From Lachnospiraceae bacterium (GTDB lineage Bacteria; Bacillota; Clostridia; Lachnospirales; Lachnospiraceae), in contig SFEV01000083.1 of NCBI GenBank assembly GCA_004557975.1, positions 1 through 9,211 of the forward strand: a stretch of 9,211 nucleotides of DNA, read 5' to 3'. The notes beneath the pieces are model-generated. The model saw only the letters and a list, made by a program, of their open reading frames with translations, made no database searches and was not told the origin of the DNA. The translations under genes and the position numbers were made by a program. This document shows positions 1 to 6,054 of the stretch, one piece after another (positions within the stretch are counted from its first letter, which is position 1; each line of letters opens with the position of its first letter).

Positions 1-118
1 ATCTTTTCCTTTACTGTTTTTAAAGGTCAGTTCCTTAGAAAAATACTCTTTAAGAATCTTTCAAGGTTGTTTCACTGTTCAGTTATCAAGGTTCTCTGTC
101 TTGCTGATCAACATCAGC
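1..118 (-). other. Probable rRNA operon leader (5' part of a transcript leaving the window)
   Basis: This is the stretch downstream of the strong promoter at 125-153, read leftwards, and it has no open frame of note. Seen: the predicted transcript opens with a perfect 6-bp hairpin (103-118, loop GTTG). An ACCTTGATAACTGAACAG block follows, and the octamer AACCTTGA occurs twice, 25 bases apart (61-68 and 86-93 on the plus strand). Known: Firmicutes rrn leaders often carry a hairpin followed by a boxA antitermination element of the type CTTTGAAAACTGAACA. Inference: this is the leader of a 16S-23S-5S operon that starts beyond position 1. A leader for a large tRNA cluster is the main alternative. 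Confidence 0.55.
103..118 (-). repeat. Leader hairpin (boxB-like)
   Basis: A perfect inverted repeat, GCTGAT-GTTG-ATCAGC, lies right at the expected transcription start, about 7 bases past the -10 box at 125-130. It precedes the boxA-like sequence, which is the hairpin-then-boxA order of rRNA antitermination leaders. No U-tract follows, so it is not a terminator. Confidence 0.5.
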
Positions 119-124
119 TTTTGA

Positions 125-153
125 ATATTACCACATTTTTTTCTCTCTGTCAA
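125..153 (-). promoter_or_regulatory. Strong sigma-A promoter firing out of the left edge
   Basis: On the minus strand, -35 TTGACA (148-153) and -10 TAATAT (125-130) are separated by exactly 17 bases. An AT-rich stretch lies upstream (about 154-180) and could act as an UP element. It sits between the 3' end of the tRNA-Ser(GGA) gene and the leader at 1-118, so it starts a new unit rather than serving the tRNAs. This strength and position fit an rRNA operon promoter. Confidence 0.85.
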
Positions 154-193
154 CAACTTTTTAACTTTTTCGAGTTTTAAACTGTTGTCAGAA

Positions 194-282
194 CGGAGAA
201 GGAGGGATTTGAACCCTCGCACCGCTATTAACGATCTACTCCCTTTCCAGGGGAGCCCCTTCAGCCGCTTGGGTACTTCTCC
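194..282 (-). tRNA. tRNA-Ser (anticodon GGA)
   Basis: An 89-nt class II tRNA with a long variable arm. The 7-bp acceptor stem pairs GGAGAAG (276-282, read on minus) with CTTCTCC (195-201), and the discriminator is G. The anticodon stem-loop is CTCCC-CTGGAAA-GGGAG, giving anticodon GGA, which reads UCC and UCU. The T-loop TTCAAAT is present. Bases after the discriminator read TTC, so the 3' CCA is not encoded and must be added after cleavage, typically by RNase Z. It lies 40 bases downstream of tRNA-Ser(UGA), and the two probably form one transcript. No GC-rich terminator hairpin is visible before the next promoter. Confidence 0.97.
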
Positions 283-322
283 AGACGCCTAAACACTTGT
301 ATATTCAACTGTCATTGGCTAA

Positions 323-408
323 CGGAGAGGGTGGGATTCGAACCCACGCGCCCTTTCGGACAAACGGTTTTCAAGACCGCCTCGTTATGACCGCTTCGAT
401 ACCTCTCC
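323..408 (-). tRNA. tRNA-Ser (anticodon UGA)
   Basis: An 86-nt class II serine tRNA. The acceptor stem pairs GGAGAGG (402-408) with CCTCTCC (324-330), with G as discriminator. The anticodon stem-loop is GCGGT-CTTGAAA-ACCGT, giving UGA, which reads UCA and other UCN codons. It has a long variable arm and a TTCGAAT T-loop. The next bases are TTA, so CCA is not encoded. It is the first gene after the promoter at 440-468. Confidence 0.97.
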
Positions 409-412
409 ATAA

Positions 413-434
413 CTGCGCACAATCATCAGCGCAG
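413..434 (-). repeat. Short hairpin in the tRNA-Ser 5' leader
   Basis: A 6-bp inverted repeat, CTGCGC/GCGCAG, with a 10-base loop lies in the short 5' leader just upstream of the tRNA-Ser(UGA) acceptor stem. A role in pre-tRNA processing or folding is possible. No T-tract follows it, so termination is unlikely. Confidence 0.45.
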
Positions 435-439
435 ATAGA

Positions 440-468
440 ATAATAACAGTTTTCCTTTCTTTTGTCAA
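440..468 (-). promoter_or_regulatory. Sigma-A promoter of the tRNA-Ser pair
   Basis: On the minus strand, -35 TTGACA (463-468) and -10 TATTAT (440-445) are separated by 17 bases. The expected start is near 433, about 25 bases before the mature 5' end of tRNA-Ser(UGA). It lies just downstream of the ispD stop, where the sequence is A/T-rich without a clear terminator, so some read-through from the ispD operon into the tRNAs is possible. Confidence 0.85.
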
Positions 469-516
469 CACTATTTTTCGAATTTTTTTATTTTTTTCTT
501 TAATCCGATTTTAAAA

Positions 517-1227
517 TCAATTTCTGTCCACTGAATGCTTTTTCTGAATCATATCCGCAAGAAGGAGATCTTCCGGAGTCGTAATCTTGATATTATCATA
601 GGAGCCCTCTATCAGCTTCACAGGAACGCCTGCAAAATGTTCTGCCACCATGGCATCATCCGTAATTCTGATATCTTCCGGCTCACAGTCAGCCAACTGA
701 TCGTATGCTCTGCGGATCAGATTGTAATCAAAGGCCTGTGGTGTCTGAACAGACCACAGCTGCTCCCGCGGCAGGGTCCGCGCCACGTATCCATCCGAAC
801 TGCTCAGTTTTATGGTATCTTTGACCGGCACCGCAACCACACAGGCACGGCACTGCGGCAGCTCTTCCATGATGCGCCCGATCATTGCTTCATCAATAAA
901 CGGCCTGGCTCCGTCATGAATCAGGACGTAATCGCAGTTTTCAGCCGCCTTCAGCCCTTCATATACGGAATGATACCGTTCTTTTCCGCCCTCCACGATC
1001 TTTTTCACCTTGGAGAATCCGCATTTTTCTACAATTTCTGTTCGGCACTGGTCTTCCTCACCTTTTCCACAGACAAGTATAATATCATTAATATGAATGC
1101 TTTTCTGAAAAACGGCGAGGGAATATCCAAGCACCGGAATTCCCGCTATGAGCAGATACTGTTTTTTCACAGTGCTCTTCATCCTGCTCCCGCTGCCTCC
1201 TGCAAGGACAATAGCTGTATTTCCCAC
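517..1227 (-). CDS. ispD: 2-C-methyl-D-erythritol 4-phosphate cytidylyltransferase
   Basis: IspD joins MEP and CTP to give CDP-ME and pyrophosphate, the third step of the MEP isoprenoid pathway, in the cytosol. The 236-residue product has the usual family length. Seen: the N-terminal nucleotide-binding loop LAGGSGSRM (8-16) with R15 and K22 at the places of the two catalytic basic residues, then HDGARPF, VQTPQAF and a DDAMVAE segment, all typical of IspD. The start is GTG at 1225-1227, chosen because AGGAGG (1235-1240) lies 7 bases upstream. It is the last gene of the housekeeping run. The 136-base gap to tsaD is the widest gap between genes in the cluster apart from the odd region above the double-CxxC gene. 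It contains a TATTAT but no convincing -35, so a separate promoter is possible but not shown. No terminator hairpin is seen after the stop. Confidence 0.95.
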   Translation of the reverse strand: MGNTAIVLAGGSGSRMKSTVKKQYLLIAGIPVLGYSLAVFQKSIHINDIILVCGKGEEDQCRTEIVEKCGFSKVKKIVEGGKERYHSVYEGLKAAENCDYVLIHDGARPFIDEAMIGRIMEELPQCRACVVAVPVKDTIKLSSSDGYVARTLPREQLWSVQTPQAFDYNLIRRAYDQLADCEPEDIRITDDAMVAEHFAGVPVKLIEGSYDNIKITTPEDLLLADMIQKKHSVDRN

Positions 1228-1363
1228 AATACTTCCTCCTTTGCACGATCGTATAATATCTCTTATTCATTCTTATCTTTCTGATCTTCGCAGCAGACAA
1301 TTGGGTTTCATACGCCTTATTGTCCGCCAGTCTTCAGCGACAGATTATCGGAAAACACATATC

Positions 1364-2395
1364 CTACCGTTCACCAAGCTTCAGATTTGGCACAGCATTC
1401 AGATCCAGTCCATGGCGTACTCCTTTTTTGTACTCGTAATACGCTGCCGCTCCGATCATAGCGGCGTTGTCTGTACAGAAAATGGGAGACGGCCTGTAAA
1501 AGGAGATACCATTTTCGCGGCACGCCCCCTCCATGGCTTCTCTGAGTGTACCGTTGGAGGCTACGCCCCCGGCAATTGCAAGCTTGTCCATTCCGGCTTC
1601 TTTCGCAGCCATAATGGCATGCTCCACCAGTACATCCGTCACTGCCTTCTGAAATGACGCGGCCACATCAGCCTCCACAATCGTTTCACCTTTCATTTTA
1701 CAGCCGTTCAGATAATTTAAAACAGCAGATTTTAGTCCGCTGAAGCTGAAATCATACGGTGCATCCTCAATTTTGGCTTTCGGGAAATGGATGGCATTCG
1801 GATTTCCTTCTTTTGACAGGCGATCAATCTTTGGGCCCCCCGGATATCCGAGTCCGATTGCCCGCGCCACTTTATCAAATGCCTCGCCGGCCGCATCGTC
1901 CCTGGTGCGTCCGAGGATCTCATATTCCCCGTATTCCTTTACCTTTACAAGATGTGTGTGTCCGCCTGAAACCACAAGGCAGATAAACGGTGGTTCCAGA
2001 TCTTTATTCTCGATATAGTTTGCTGAAATATGTCCTTCAATATGATGAACTCCCACAAGCGGCAGCCCTGCCGCATAGCTGATGGCCTTTGCCTCCGCCA
2101 CACCGACCAGAAGCGCGCCTACCAGACCCGGTCCATACGTAACCGCCACTGCATCCAGATCCTTCAAAGTCGCACCGGCCTCGGCAAGAGCTTCTTCAAT
2201 CACCTGGTTAATCTTCTCAATATGCTTTCTGGATGCAATTTCAGGAACGACGCCCCCGTACAGTTTGTGCAGTTCGATCTGTGAAGAAATAATATTTGAT
2301 AATACATCTCTTCCGTTTCGCACAACAGCTGCCGCTGTCTCGTCACAGGAACTCTCAATTGCCAGAATTACCGTATCCTTCGTATCTTTTTCCAT
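1364..2395 (-). CDS. tsaD: tRNA N6-adenosine threonylcarbamoyltransferase TsaD
   Basis: TsaD transfers the threonylcarbamoyl group from TC-AMP to A37 of tRNAs that read ANN codons, forming t6A. In bacteria it works with TsaB and TsaE, both encoded upstream here. The 343-residue ASKHA-fold protein is full length. Seen: the N-terminal phosphate motif IESSCDET (13-20), GPGLVGALLVG near 88-98, the metal-binding HIEGH (H118, H122), VSGGHTHLV (142-150), AIAGGVASN (273-281) and the third metal ligand in CTDNAAMIG (D309). The ATG start has GGAGGAG (2401-2407) 5 bases upstream, inside the 13-base gap to rnz, so the two are clearly in one operon. Confidence 0.97.
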   Translation of the reverse strand: MEKDTKDTVILAIESSCDETAAAVVRNGRDVLSNIISSQIELHKLYGGVVPEIASRKHIEKINQVIEEALAEAGATLKDLDAVAVTYGPGLVGALLVGVAEAKAISYAAGLPLVGVHHIEGHISANYIENKDLEPPFICLVVSGGHTHLVKVKEYGEYEILGRTRDDAAGEAFDKVARAIGLGYPGGPKIDRLSKEGNPNAIHFPKAKIEDAPYDFSFSGLKSAVLNYLNGCKMKGETIVEADVAASFQKAVTDVLVEHAIMAAKEAGMDKLAIAGGVASNGTLREAMEGACRENGISFYRPSPIFCTDNAAMIGAAAYYEYKKGVRHGLDLNAVPNLKLGER

Positions 2396-2408
2396 AGCCG
2401 CTCCTCCA

Positions 2409-3320
2409 TTATTCTTCCCTGAAATCCAGTTCTATGGACTTGCCGTCTTTTCCCGGATAAGCTTTCGGGAAAATATTCCGCACCTGTTCCATGTAGTCCT
2501 CCGGTCTTACGAGAGAAGGACTGAAATGCGTCAGCCACAGCTGCTCCGGCTTCGCCTTTCTGGCCAGCTCAGCTGCCTCCTTAAATGTCATGTGTTTATA
2601 TTCTACTGCTTTCTGTGCTTTATCCGGTTCCCCGTACATACCCTCACAGATAAACAGATCAGCGCCCTCCGCCTGCTTTGCAATCATATCGGTTGGACGT
2701 GTGTCGGTACAGTACGTAAGCTTGATTCCGCGCCTTGACGGACCCAGCACATCCTCCGGTCTGTAGCAGCATCCGTTCTCCTCAATCACCTCACCCTTCT
2801 GCAGTCTGCTCCAATATTTCATCGGTATTCCCGCAGTCTTCGCCCGATCCACATCAAACCTCCCTGCCCGGTCGATCTCTATGGTGTATCCGTAACAGAG
2901 TACATTGTGGTTGACCCGAAACGCCGTGATTCGATATCCATTGCACAGAAACTCCTGGGTATTTCCCTGGATTTCCTTAAATATAATAGGAAACGGAAGC
3001 TCCGGCGCAATGACACGAAGTGCATTGACTACACGCTCCAGCCCTTTGGGTCCGATCATTGTCAGCGGCTCCGTCCGGTCTGCATTACCCATAGTCAGAA
3101 GCAGTCCAGGAAGACCGCTGATATGATCGCCGTGGTAATGCGTAAAACATATCGTATCAATCGGTTTAAAGCTCCATCCTTTTTCTTTCACAGCCACCTG
3201 TGTTCCCTCTCCGCAGTCAATCAGAAGATTGCTCCCATTAAACCGCGTCATCAGAGAGGTCAGCCAGCGATATGGAAGCGGCATCATACCGCCGCATCCA
3301 AGTAAACAAACATCCAGCAT
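2409..3320 (-). CDS. rnz: Ribonuclease Z (tRNA 3' endonuclease)
   Basis: RNase Z is a zinc metallo-beta-lactamase-fold endonuclease that cuts tRNA precursors just after the discriminator base, mainly those lacking an encoded CCA. The 303-residue product matches the short bacterial form. Seen: the core motif THYHGDHISGL with H61, H63, D65 and H66, then H138 (VNH), D206 (CTDTRP), H243 (YKHMTF) and H265 (LTHFSPS), a full set of expected metal ligands and active-site residues. The start at 3318-3320 has a modest GAGG six bases upstream. It is followed after 13 bases by tsaD. Both tRNA-Ser genes at the left of the window lack CCA and are natural substrates. A broader MBL-fold hydrolase role is less likely given the motif set. 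Confidence 0.93.
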   Translation of the reverse strand: MLDVCLLGCGGMMPLPYRWLTSLMTRFNGSNLLIDCGEGTQVAVKEKGWSFKPIDTICFTHYHGDHISGLPGLLLTMGNADRTEPLTMIGPKGLERVVNALRVIAPELPFPIIFKEIQGNTQEFLCNGYRITAFRVNHNVLCYGYTIEIDRAGRFDVDRAKTAGIPMKYWSRLQKGEVIEENGCCYRPEDVLGPSRRGIKLTYCTDTRPTDMIAKQAEGADLFICEGMYGEPDKAQKAVEYKHMTFKEAAELARKAKPEQLWLTHFSPSLVRPEDYMEQVRNIFPKAYPGKDGKSIELDFREE

Positions 3321-3387
3321 AGTTTTCCTCTTTTCCTTCAGCCCGGCTTTTTCCTGTCAGGCTGATTACTCCGCGCACCATATTTCA

Positions 3388-3414
3388 GAACGTTACCATA
3401 CCTCAGATACGTTC
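3388..3414. repeat. Small inverted repeat before rnz
   Basis: GAACGT (3388-3393) and ACGTTC (3409-3414) form a 6-bp inverted repeat with a 15-base loop in the 97-base gap between the double-CxxC gene and rnz. There is no T-tract. It may be an RNA processing hairpin or chance. Confidence 0.25.
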
Positions 3415-3417
3415 CGC

Positions 3418-3633
3418 TCACAGATACGCTTCCACTTGCACCGGAACCTGAAAGGTCTCCGTTATCCTGTCATAGCATGTCTCACAGAGGCAAAAAGAAT
3501 GCCTTTCCCCGTCCTTACCGGAAAAATATCCCCATTCCCACTCTGTCAGAAACACTCCTTCCTTTGTCACATCGTGCTCCATACAGATTTCTTTTCCACA
3601 TCTGTTGCATCTCAGTTTTTCCTGTCTGTTCAT
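3418..3633 (-). CDS. Small double-CxxC (zinc-ribbon-like) protein, function unknown
   Basis: A 71-residue product with no assigned function. Seen: CNRCGKEI (C9, C12) near the N-terminus and FCLCETCYD (C48, C50, C53) near the C-terminus, an arrangement that suggests one zinc bound by two CxxC knuckles. The middle holds an aromatic stretch, EWEWGYF. The start is the ATG at 3631-3633, chosen because GGGAGG lies 5 bases upstream. The same frame runs 27 codons further to a GTG at 3712-3714, which has no good ribosome binding site, and then to a TGA at 3733-3735. It therefore could be the C-terminal part of a longer, now interrupted gene. It lies 97 bases before rnz on the same strand. I recall similar short cysteine proteins in Lachnospiraceae, but only from memory. 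Confidence 0.65.
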   Translation of the reverse strand: MNRQEKLRCNRCGKEICMEHDVTKEGVFLTEWEWGYFSGKDGERHSFCLCETCYDRITETFQVPVQVEAYL

Positions 3634-3732
3634 TCTGTCCTCCCAGTCACAAAGCGGATATTCAGACTGCATCCGTCCCAAACTCAGCCCCTGCCGTGTC
3701 AGGCAGATATCCACAATCCGATTGCTGCCAGT

Positions 3733-3916
3733 TCATAACCGAATTACTGTTTCGGTCAAATCACGTGGTGCTTTTCCATTATAGAGTACCCACATCTGTT
3801 TTGCTACTGGAAATCCATGTATACAGACATCCCGCTGCGGCACACATTCATGCATCGGAATTTTCCGTACAGTATCATACTGCAGCACATATTGCAGTTT
3901 TTCTCATATTATCCAT
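3733..3916 (-). pseudogene. Possible frameshifted small gene between rimI and the double-CxxC gene
   Basis: I do not recognise this product. Seen: the frame 3733-3903 is open for 56 codons with protein-like composition, including segments MHECVPQRDVCIHGFP and AKQMWVLYNGKAPRDLTE. It begins straight after a TGA and has no start with a ribosome binding site. An ATG at 3914-3916 overlaps the rimI stop in the way of a coupled start, but its frame (MDNMRKTAICAAV) stops after 13 codons. Removing one base from the five-A run (T5 at 3898-3902 on plus) joins this ATG to the open frame. The frame ends at a TGA (3733-3735), and after it runs on in phase into the double-CxxC gene. Inference: a decayed or rearranged gene, or a sequencing indel. 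A non-coding spacer that is open by chance is still possible. Confidence 0.4.
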
Positions 3917-4379
3917 TTGCATCTTCCGACTGCGTCCACATAATCACTGCATCTTCTTTCGGTTTTTCATAAAAATTTTTCCGGATTCCAATCGATTCGA
4001 ATCCCAGCTTCCGATAAAGGCGGATCGCATGCGCATTGCCGGCGCGCACTTCAAGAGTATAGCGTTCAACTCCGCGTTTTCGCCCACGCTCCATCAGCTC
4101 GCAAAGCATGGTATATCCGATTCCTTTCCCTCGGAAGTCCGGATGCACTGCCACATTCGTAATGTCAGCCTCCTCAAAGGACTGCAGAAAACCGCAGTAT
4201 GCTATCAGTTTTCCCTTCTGCCGCACAGTCAGATAAACAGTGTCCTGCGACTGAAGGGAAGAAAGAAAACCCTGCTCACTCCAGGGCAGTGAAAAAGTCA
4301 TCCGTTCAATGGCTGCCACCTCCGCAGCATCCTCAGGACGCATCTGCGTTATTTCCAGCTCATCTTTATCAGTTTTCAT
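3909..4379 (-). CDS. rimI: Ribosomal protein S18-alanine N-acetyltransferase RimI
   Basis: A GNAT-fold enzyme that acetylates the N-terminal alanine of ribosomal protein S18 using acetyl-CoA. The 156-residue length is normal. Seen: the acetyl-CoA loop FRGKGIG with R83, G86 and G88 (R-x-x-G-x-G), preceded by the strand NVAVHPD. The C-terminal GNAT half has NAHAIRLYRKLGFE and the NFYEKP segment typical of RimI. Its start overlaps the end of tsaB by 11 bases, and no Shine-Dalgarno sequence is visible before the ATG, so translation is probably coupled to tsaB. rimI next to tsaB is common in bacteria, which supports the call over a generic GNAT. Confidence 0.92.
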   Translation of the reverse strand: MKTDKDELEITQMRPEDAAEVAAIERMTFSLPWSEQGFLSSLQSQDTVYLTVRQKGKLIAYCGFLQSFEEADITNVAVHPDFRGKGIGYTMLCELMERGRKRGVERYTLEVRAGNAHAIRLYRKLGFESIGIRKNFYEKPKEDAVIMWTQSEDANG

Positions 4380-5082
4380 TCTGCTGCATGCGCTCTGCGC
4401 GCTCCCTTTCTGCCTGTGAAAGGCGAAGATAATCCGGTCTGTGCTGCGCTGCCGTCTCTGTCTTTCCTTCCCCGATATACTTCATGGCAAGCACCGCCAC
4501 CGCAGATGCCCTCTGACGGTTCTGGTGTGCAGGAGCGTACCGGTGCGGAACACGCAGAAGCGCATCCAGAATATTCCGGTAAACCGGCACTCCATCTCCC
4601 AGAAGGACAACGTCCCGATCCAGCCCGTTTAATTTGGCGGCCAGTTCTTCCACTGCCAGAGGCATCTGCGGCTCCACAGTAAGAAAGCTTTCTCCCTCAA
4701 AGCGATAAATTCCCGTATATACCTGGCTTCTTCTCGCATCCATCATCGGACAGATGTACGAGCTGCATCCAAACAAATTATATGCAAGAGCATCCACCGT
4801 CGGAACAGATACCAGCGGCTTTTCCAGCGCCAGTCCCAGCCCTTTTGCAGTAGCGGAACCGATACGCAGTCCCGTAAAAGAACCGGGACCCCCTGCCACG
4901 GCAATTGCATCGACGGAATGCAGATCCAGTTCAATCATCTGCGCAATCTCATCGAGCATCGGCAAAAGTGTCTGCGAGTGCGTTTTTTTATAATTCACCG
5001 TGTACTCGGCAAGCAGAACGTCATCCTCAGCAACTGCCACAGATGCCACCAGCCCCGAGCTGTCCAGCGCAAGTATTTTCAT
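4369..5082 (-). CDS. tsaB: t6A complex dimerisation subunit TsaB
   Basis: TsaB is an ASKHA-fold paralogue of TsaD. It has lost catalysis but is needed as a scaffold for TsaD and TsaE in t6A synthesis. The 237-residue length is usual. Seen: N-terminal ILALDSSG (3-10), HSQTLLPMLDE (35-45) and the family signature GGPGSFTGLRIG (64-75), followed by PTVDALAYN and MDARRSQVYTG. It lacks the HxxxH metal motif of TsaD, as expected. AAGGAG lies about 10 bases before the ATG. It follows tsaE after 30 bases and its end overlaps rimI by 11 bases. Confidence 0.95.
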   Translation of the reverse strand: MKILALDSSGLVASVAVAEDDVLLAEYTVNYKKTHSQTLLPMLDEIAQMIELDLHSVDAIAVAGGPGSFTGLRIGSATAKGLGLALEKPLVSVPTVDALAYNLFGCSSYICPMMDARRSQVYTGIYRFEGESFLTVEPQMPLAVEELAAKLNGLDRDVVLLGDGVPVYRNILDALLRVPHRYAPAHQNRQRASAVAVLAMKYIGEGKTETAAQHRPDYLRLSQAERERAERMQQNEN

Positions 5083-5112
5083 ATTCCGTATACTCCTTTT
5101 CTGACAGACGTA

Positions 5113-5547
5113 TCACTGCTTCTCCGGATACGTAACTGTTATTTTCCGGTAATCAAATCCCTTTTCCAGATCCTTCTCTATCGTAATGTGTATGGTTTGT
5201 TCCGGCATCAGCTCTTCAATCAGGTTTGCCCACTCCACCAGGCATACACCGTTTCCGAAAAAATAATCCTCATAGCCGATTTCATCCATCTCCTCAGGAT
5301 CACTGATCCTGTACACATCAAAATGGTAAAAGGGCAGCCTTCCCTCCTCGTAGACCTGTACAATCGTAAACGTAGGACTGCTGACCGGCTCAGTGATGCC
5401 AAGTCCCTGCGCCATCCCCTTGGTCAGAACAGTTTTCCCGACTCCCAGATCGCCCTCCAGGGAAAAAATCTGTCCCGGCTTCGCCTCTTTGGCAAGTTCC
5501 ATGCCAAAAGCAAGCGTCTCCTTCTCAGAATTTGTCTCAATGATCAT
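5113..5547 (-). CDS. tsaE: t6A biosynthesis ATPase TsaE
   Basis: TsaE is a small P-loop ATPase that binds the TsaBD complex and is needed for repeated turnover in t6A synthesis. The 144-residue product is full length. Seen: Walker A GDLGVGKT (32-39), switch-like SSPTFTIVQVY (56-66), HFDVYR (75-80) and VCLVEWAN (101-108) with the conserved E105-W106 pair. The start is 6 bases after the YcxB-like stop, and AGAGGA within the end of that gene serves as ribosome binding site. Position ahead of tsaB and rimI gives the common tsaE-tsaB-rimI order. Confidence 0.96.
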   Translation of the reverse strand: MIIETNSEKETLAFGMELAKEAKPGQIFSLEGDLGVGKTVLTKGMAQGLGITEPVSSPTFTIVQVYEEGRLPFYHFDVYRISDPEEMDEIGYEDYFFGNGVCLVEWANLIEELMPEQTIHITIEKDLEKGFDYRKITVTYPEKQ

Positions 5548-5553
5548 GATCTG

Positions 5554-6054
5554 TTATCCTCTTTTCAGCTTCAGCTTTTTCGGTTCCACCAGTTTCGTCA
5601 GCATATCACGCACAGCTGCCTCCTGATCCTTCATCTGGCTCTTTACCCATATAAATGCGTTTTTTGTATTTGTATAGACCAGTATACTCTGACGTGTTTC
5701 CCTGACCACATAAATCTGATCCCAGGTAATCTGACTGGAGGACTCCCCCTGATGTACTTCTATCGTCTGCTCCGTCAGGACATATTGGAGAGGATGCCTG
5801 AACACCGGATTCAGTCTTGCCTGTTTAACAGCCCGCGTATACAGTGTCCATGGCTGATATACAAGAAACAGAATACCAAAAAACAGATAGACCCACGTAT
5901 TTCTCCCGTCTCCGCCTCTCGCAGCAAAATAGTACGCGATCAGGCCGATTCCCGCCACCAGACCTACAATTCCGCTTGCTCCGCGGTACGTGTGATACAT
6001 CAGGAAATTATACATCGATTTTGTCGTGATGTTAATTTCAAATTCACTTTTCAT
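5554..6054 (-). CDS. YcxB-like membrane protein, function unknown
   Basis: A 166-residue protein with a short N-terminal cytosolic segment, two predicted membrane helices (about 26-45 and 53-71) and a soluble C-terminal domain of about 95 residues. The C-terminal part, with strands around LQYVLTEQTIEV, SQITWDQIYVVRET and NAFIWVKSQM, resembles the YcxB-like family (a PH-like fold in my reading), whose role is not established. The start overlaps the NUDIX gene by 11 bases and has GGAGG 6 bases upstream, and tsaE follows after 6 bases. It is therefore firmly inside the operon, although no link to t6A or NUDIX chemistry is known to me. Confidence 0.8.
   Translation of the reverse strand: MKSEFEINITTKSMYNFLMYHTYRGASGIVGLVAGIGLIAYYFAARGGDGRNTWVYLFFGILFLVYQPWTLYTRAVKQARLNPVFRHPLQYVLTEQTIEVHQGESSSQITWDQIYVVRETRQSILVYTNTKNAFIWVKSQMKDQEAAVRDMLTKLVEPKKLKLKRG

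Noticed and set aside
506..518. GATTTTAAAATC palindrome at the ispD stop as a terminator
   Set aside because: The stem is AT-only apart from its ends, has no loop and no adjacent U-tract in the right place, so it would not terminate.
535..1284. Plus-strand open frame of 249 codons antisense to ispD
   Set aside because: ispD on the minus strand carries all IspD motifs and a good ribosome binding site. The opposite frame shows no domain and no start signal.
1088..1300. Minus-strand 70-codon frame overlapping the ispD start
   Set aside because: It lies out of frame over the conserved N-terminus of IspD, with a basic, cysteine-containing, low-information product.
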